Below are positions 28,715 to 32,009 of a stretch of 32,009 bases of DNA, in pieces. The notes beneath the pieces were generated by a model. That model was not told where the DNA came from. It saw only the letters and a program-made list of their open reading frames with translations, and did no database searches. Each line of letters starts with the position of its first letter. The first letter of the stretch is position 1. A program made the translations under genes and the position numbers. Origin of the DNA: Nemertoderma westbladi (lineage: Eukaryota > Xenacoelomorpha > Nemertodermatida > Nemertodermatidae); contig JAUCBJ010007603.1 in NCBI GenBank assembly GCA_032718475.1, forward strand, positions 1 through 32,009, given 5' to 3'.

Positions 28715-29197
28715 AAACTTAAGGTCCGATTATTTAGAGCAGCAGTAGTTCCAGTACTCCTCTATGGGAGTCCATGCTGGGCTCTAACTGCTGCGGACAC
28801 CAAATCTCTGGATGGCACATTCACAAGAATGCTACGTCGGGTTCATTGTGTTAAGTACAATGCACACATCTCCAACCAGACATTATATAACATTGGAGGT
28901 GTCTCATTGGTTCCCACACGCTTGACACTAGAACAAAATCGCCTCCGCTTTGCAGGACATTGCTTTCGTCGTGAGGACCACCCAGTTCATAATCTTGTAC
29001 TTTGGCAGCCTCATGGAGTGAATAAGTATGGTGGACAGCCCATGACTTTCTTGAGACGCATCTTAAAGGAAACTGGCTTTGAAGATGCAGATGATATAGC
29101 AAATGTCATGGGTGATAGGGAGTTGTGGTGGCGCAATTTTGTCGATAAGCCGGCAAGGCATTCTTAAAAATGCAGCTGCAATGCAGCATGCCGATCC
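28715..29197 (+). mobile_element. LINE-A copy 3, 5'-truncated
   Basis: Begins in the ORF2 C-terminal region (AACTTAAGGTCCGATTATTT) within about 20 bases of where copy 2 begins. It is open in frame from 28718 to the stop at 29165-29167, about 149 codons. The same short 3' UTR follows, ending GCATGCCGATCC plus a TTGTAATAGTA tail. Much closer to copy 1 than copy 2 is. It encodes only the C-terminal domain, not the RT, so it is a dead fragment despite the open frame. Confidence 0.92.
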
Positions 29198-29300
29198 TTG
29201 TAATAGTACCAACTGATCAAACAAATCAATATAGTATTGTGTATGTCGATAACGTCCGCCTGTGGTTGCCGCATCCCCATCGATGCATTGGCCCTGTTAC

Positions 29301-29791
29301 GGATCATCCTTGGGTTGGCGGGTTCGTTGGGGATCATCTTCAGGTCGGCAGGTTCGTCCCGGATCATCTTCGGGTCGGCAGGTTTGTACCTGATCATCCT
29401 CGGGTTGGCGGGTTCGTCCCGGATCATCCTAGGGTCAGCGGGTTCGTCGGGGATCAACTTTGGGTCGGCATGTTCGTCCCAAATCATCCTCGGTTCAGGA
29501 GGTTCGTCCCGGATCATCCTCGGGATGGCGGGTTCATCCCGGATCATCCTCGGATTGGAAGGTTCATCCTGGATCATCCTTGGGACAGCGGGTTCATCCC
29601 GGATCGTCCTCGGATTGGAAGGTTCGTCCCGGATCATCCTCGTGTCGGCGGGTTCGTCCCGGATCATCCTCGGTTCGGAAGGTTCGTACCCGACCATCTT
29701 TGGATCGGTGGGTTCCACTCTTTCCAGGGTGGGTTCGTCCCGGATCATCCTCGGGTCGGCAGGTTCGTTCCGGATCATCGTCGGGTCGGCA
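29301..29791 (+). repeat. Minisatellite with a 30-bp unit
   Basis: Units starting GGATCATCCT with exact 30-bp spacing from 29301 for 14 units, then a 21-bp partial unit (29721-29741) and two more units at 29742 and 29772. Because the period is a multiple of three and stop codons are lacking, three plus frames and one minus frame stay open for 126-211 codons. The minus frame reads as a decapeptide repeat (MIRDEPADPR type). Divergence between units is moderate. Lies about 100 bp after LINE-A copy 3. Confidence 0.95.
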
Positions 29792-29884
29792 TAAAAAGTT
29801 GTTAATATTTGTAATCCTTTTCCAATTACAAAATTTATAGGCGTTTCAGCAGCGCAATGTTATTGATTAATGGCATACCTTACT

Positions 29885-29912
29885 CAATGCAGCTGTAATG
29901 CAGCACGGCGAC
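29885..29912 (+). repeat. Orphan LINE-A 3' tail
   Basis: AATGCAGCTGTAATGCAGCA plus CGGCGACCC matches the last ~28 bases of LINE-A with about three or four differences, but no ORF2 sequence precedes it. The minisatellite lies just upstream. Either an extremely truncated insertion or part of a SINE sharing the tail. Confidence 0.6.
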
Positions 29913-30576
29913 CCGATAAATGTTTCCAAAAATAATAATAACAATAATAATAATAAATTTATTACGATTTCGTTCAGAAGTAAAAAAAAATGATAGCACG
30001 TATGTACGTTAACCAGTTCAACAACTCCTCCTGATTATTTAGTAATATATTTTGTATTTTATATAGTAATATAAAATAGTATATTAGTGTAATTAGTTAT
30101 TTATCGAATATTTAGTATATATATCGTATTATGCTTGCTTATTTAGTCCATTTATATTGAGTCCGACTTTAGTTTTGTATCCTATGTATCCCAACAGCGG
30201 CCCTTGGAATGGAGTTTTTGGGGCATTTCGAAAACGGACCCAAAAAGAGGCTCCACAAAAAAACCGTTTTTTTGGATATGGCAGCGCCATATTCTTTTTT
30301 TCATGTGCTTTCAAACATCACGAGCTGGCTTATCATATAGTTTACTGGCCGTTTTATTCGTTTGTTATGGCGTAACATCTTTAATTACAGTTGCATTAAC
30401 AGCTCATCAACTCCAATTCGTTATGGCATAAGCGCAAAGTTTTCGATATCCTCTGTAAAAGCAAGAAGGTTGGCGGAAATAGATGCAGCGTGTCAGCTGG
30501 ATGGTAGAAAAGGGGCATGGAGACCTTCCAAATATTATTCCACAAATGAGTATAAAATATTACTACAACTACCATC
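29913..30576. other. AT-rich spacer without a recognisable gene
   Basis: Contains (AAT)n at about 29930-29955 and overlapping short frames of 60-75 codons on both strands that resemble nothing. No splice-flanked exon is evident. Confidence 0.55.
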
Positions 30577-30602
30577 TGCATGCTGCATTGCAGCTGCATT
30601 AT
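30577..30602 (-). repeat. Orphan LINE-A 3' tail, minus orientation
   Basis: TGCATGCTGCATTGCAGCTG plus CATT is identical over about 22 bases to the reverse complement of the LINE-A 3' end. In element orientation a GTAGTTGTAGTAATA stretch follows, like the TAG-type tail of copies 1 and 3. No ORF2 is attached. Confidence 0.65.
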
Positions 30603-30899
30603 ATAACACGTCTCAATTATCACTTATTATTCAGTTGGTTTGTGTAGAGCTGGGAAGCAGGACGGTTTTAACCGTCGTTGTCGTCACCGTCGTCATTACC
30701 GTGCTGATTATTATATTCCGATTGTGCTATTATTATCTTCTGACATTACGAACAACTGCCACTAAAACTTTATTGGTTTTTATTCAACTGGCCTTTGGCC
30801 TTACAGACTCAGATATAAAGCTTTTCAGCAGCCCACGAACGCGGCGACGCTTATAATCCAAAGCAACACACCAGTCGGGATCCAGACTGCCAACTCAAG

Positions 30900-31688
30900 G
30901 ATCCAGTCACAGTTAGTAGCGAAGTGTGAGGAAAACAAGTCAGAATTTTGGAACATCCTAAAGTCCAAACTGCAGAGCAAACCCAGGTGTCAACAGGTTT
31001 CAGAGGAGGCGTGGTCTGAGCACTTTACAAGTTTACTTGTGCAAATCTACAGCCACAATCCCCAACTGGCCCAATGGAACCAAACAACATGTTAGATCAG
31101 CCGATTTCAACCCCAGAAATAACCAAAACAATATCGCAACAAAAACAAAAGAAATCGTCAGGACCAGTCGGTATATCTAACGAAGCACCCGAGGAGGGTT
31201 TTGGACACCTGCTTCCTTATATATTTGCGCTATTCACATTGTGTTTTACGTATGCCAAATGTCCGATTATATGGTTAATGGCATATTTACTCCCCTTATA
31301 CAAAGGTGAGGCCCCAAAATCGCCGCCATACTGTTGTTATCGCGGTATCATCGCCTTGCTGTCTTATCTGTCCAAATTCTATACAGTGTTACTAGCTCAC
31401 GTTTATACGAATGGACCGAGACTTTTCATATCTTCCCAGGATGAGCAATAATTCGATATTTCAGAAAGGGGCGATCAATAATTATGGCTGTAAAGCGTCT
31501 TTACGACAAGTCTTAGTCAACCCGGTGGGCATGTCTACTGCGTTTTTGTGGATTCTGCAAAAGCGTTTGACACCATGTACTGGAATACTTTACTTGCCAA
31601 GCTATCAGGTTTAGGAGTGAGTAAAAAATTCATATTGGTATTATTTTCTATTCTGGCAATAAGTTTTGATCGCATATGTGTCCCATCC
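30900..31688 (+). pseudogene. LINE-B: decayed ORF2 of a second non-LTR retrotransposon family
   Basis: Three successive plus-strand frames give colinear LINE RT sequence. 30910-31090 is a linker with FWNILKSKLQ and AWSEHF motifs. 31074-31451 is the RT fingers with a KKSSGPVGIS motif and a YRGIIALLSYLSKF motif. 31530-31675 is the palm motif VFVDSAKAFD. Frameshifts separate them and the second frame ends in a stop, so it is dead. It differs from LINE-A in sequence. It stops abruptly at 31680-31690 where LINE-A copy 4 begins. Confidence 0.8.
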
Positions 31689-32009
31689 TATCCCATCCTA
31701 GTAGACATGTACCGAACAACAAGAGTCCCACAAGAAATGAAAACAAATAAGTTGGTGCCAGTTCCCAAGAAGGGCAACCTAACACTCTATGGTTCTTTTC
31801 GGGGAATCTCATTCATCTCGATTGCTGCAAAGCTATACAATAGGATTCTATTAAATCGCATCAGGGATCCCATTGAGAGACTGCTCCGTGGAAATCAGAA
31901 TGGGTTCCGTAAAGGTCGTGGGACCATGGAGCCCATTTTGGCACTTAGAAGGATAATTGAAGAGTTATCAAAAAAGAAAGACAGGCATCTGGCTGTTATT
32001 TTTGTTGAC
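31689..32009 (+). mobile_element. LINE-A copy 4, 5'-truncated, runs off right edge
   Basis: Plus-strand open frame of 107 codons to the edge, nearly identical to copy 1 from its VDMYRTTRVP motif to FVD of the palm (one visible change, SLIS to SFIS). The start lies inside LINE-B, next to a direct duplication TCCCATCCTA (31681-31700). As the frame is unbroken this is probably another young copy, with the catalytic FADD and C-terminus beyond the window. Confidence 0.92.

Noticed and set aside
30362-30856. 164-codon frame with a Val/Ile-rich segment like a membrane helix
   Set aside because: Starts at a non-ATG codon or an ATG of poor context, contains an orphan LINE tail in antisense, and resembles no family; probably chance.

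Overview
This is eukaryotic, almost certainly animal, DNA. It carries introns, LTR retrotransposons of the Ty3/Gypsy and BEL/Pao types, 5'-truncated LINEs, foldback/MITE-like repeats, minisatellites, and one host gene for a secreted fibrinogen-domain protein. There are no bacterial gene clusters. AT-rich spacers, fibrinogen-related proteins and BEL/Pao elements together suit an aquatic invertebrate, but the species cannot be fixed from the sequence alone.

Layout. 1-4054: a Ty3/Gypsy element (Gypsy-A) on the minus strand. Its single Gag-Pol frame is open from 3747 to the left edge with all expected catalytic residues, and a short LTR lies at about 3847-4054. It is inserted in the opposite orientation into an older, broken plus-strand Gypsy (Gypsy-B, 4055 to about 5300). 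5384-5506: a small inverted-repeat element. 5629-18268: a complete, very young 12.6-kb LTR element with 1166/1164-bp near-identical LTRs and a 5-bp target duplication. Its one long ORF (9038-14035, 1665 codons) is a BEL/Pao Gag-protease-like polyprotein. Reverse transcriptase, RNase H and integrase are missing, the protease catalytic Asp is an Asn, and the first ~800 residues match nothing I know. The ORF sits between a 2.2-kb repeat-rich leader and a 3-kb 3' tract with structured and small-ORF features. 18403-20228: a 5'-truncated LINE (LINE-A) on the minus strand with an open RT frame and a 13-bp target duplication.

20242-23090 is mostly non-coding: long G-runs, a perfect-looking hairpin and a GC-rich foldback. 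23134-24647 (minus) is the host gene: a signal-peptide exon, an intron carrying a 14 x 38-bp minisatellite, and a fibrinogen-domain exon. 24817-25622 is a foldback insertion containing a perfect 83-bp inverted repeat. The remainder holds two 3'-end copies of LINE-A (26036-26510, 28715-29197), a TIR element of about 486 bp with a (GTC)n tract (27411-27896), a 30-bp-unit minisatellite (29301-29791), orphan LINE-A tails, a decayed second LINE (LINE-B, about 30900-31680) and a fourth LINE-A copy leaving the right edge.

Only the fibrinogen-domain gene looks like a cellular gene; the other coding material belongs to mobile elements. The candidate novelty is the 12.6-kb BEL-derived element. It seems to keep only Gag-like coding capacity, yet its LTRs indicate recent movement, so it probably depends on enzymes supplied in trans.
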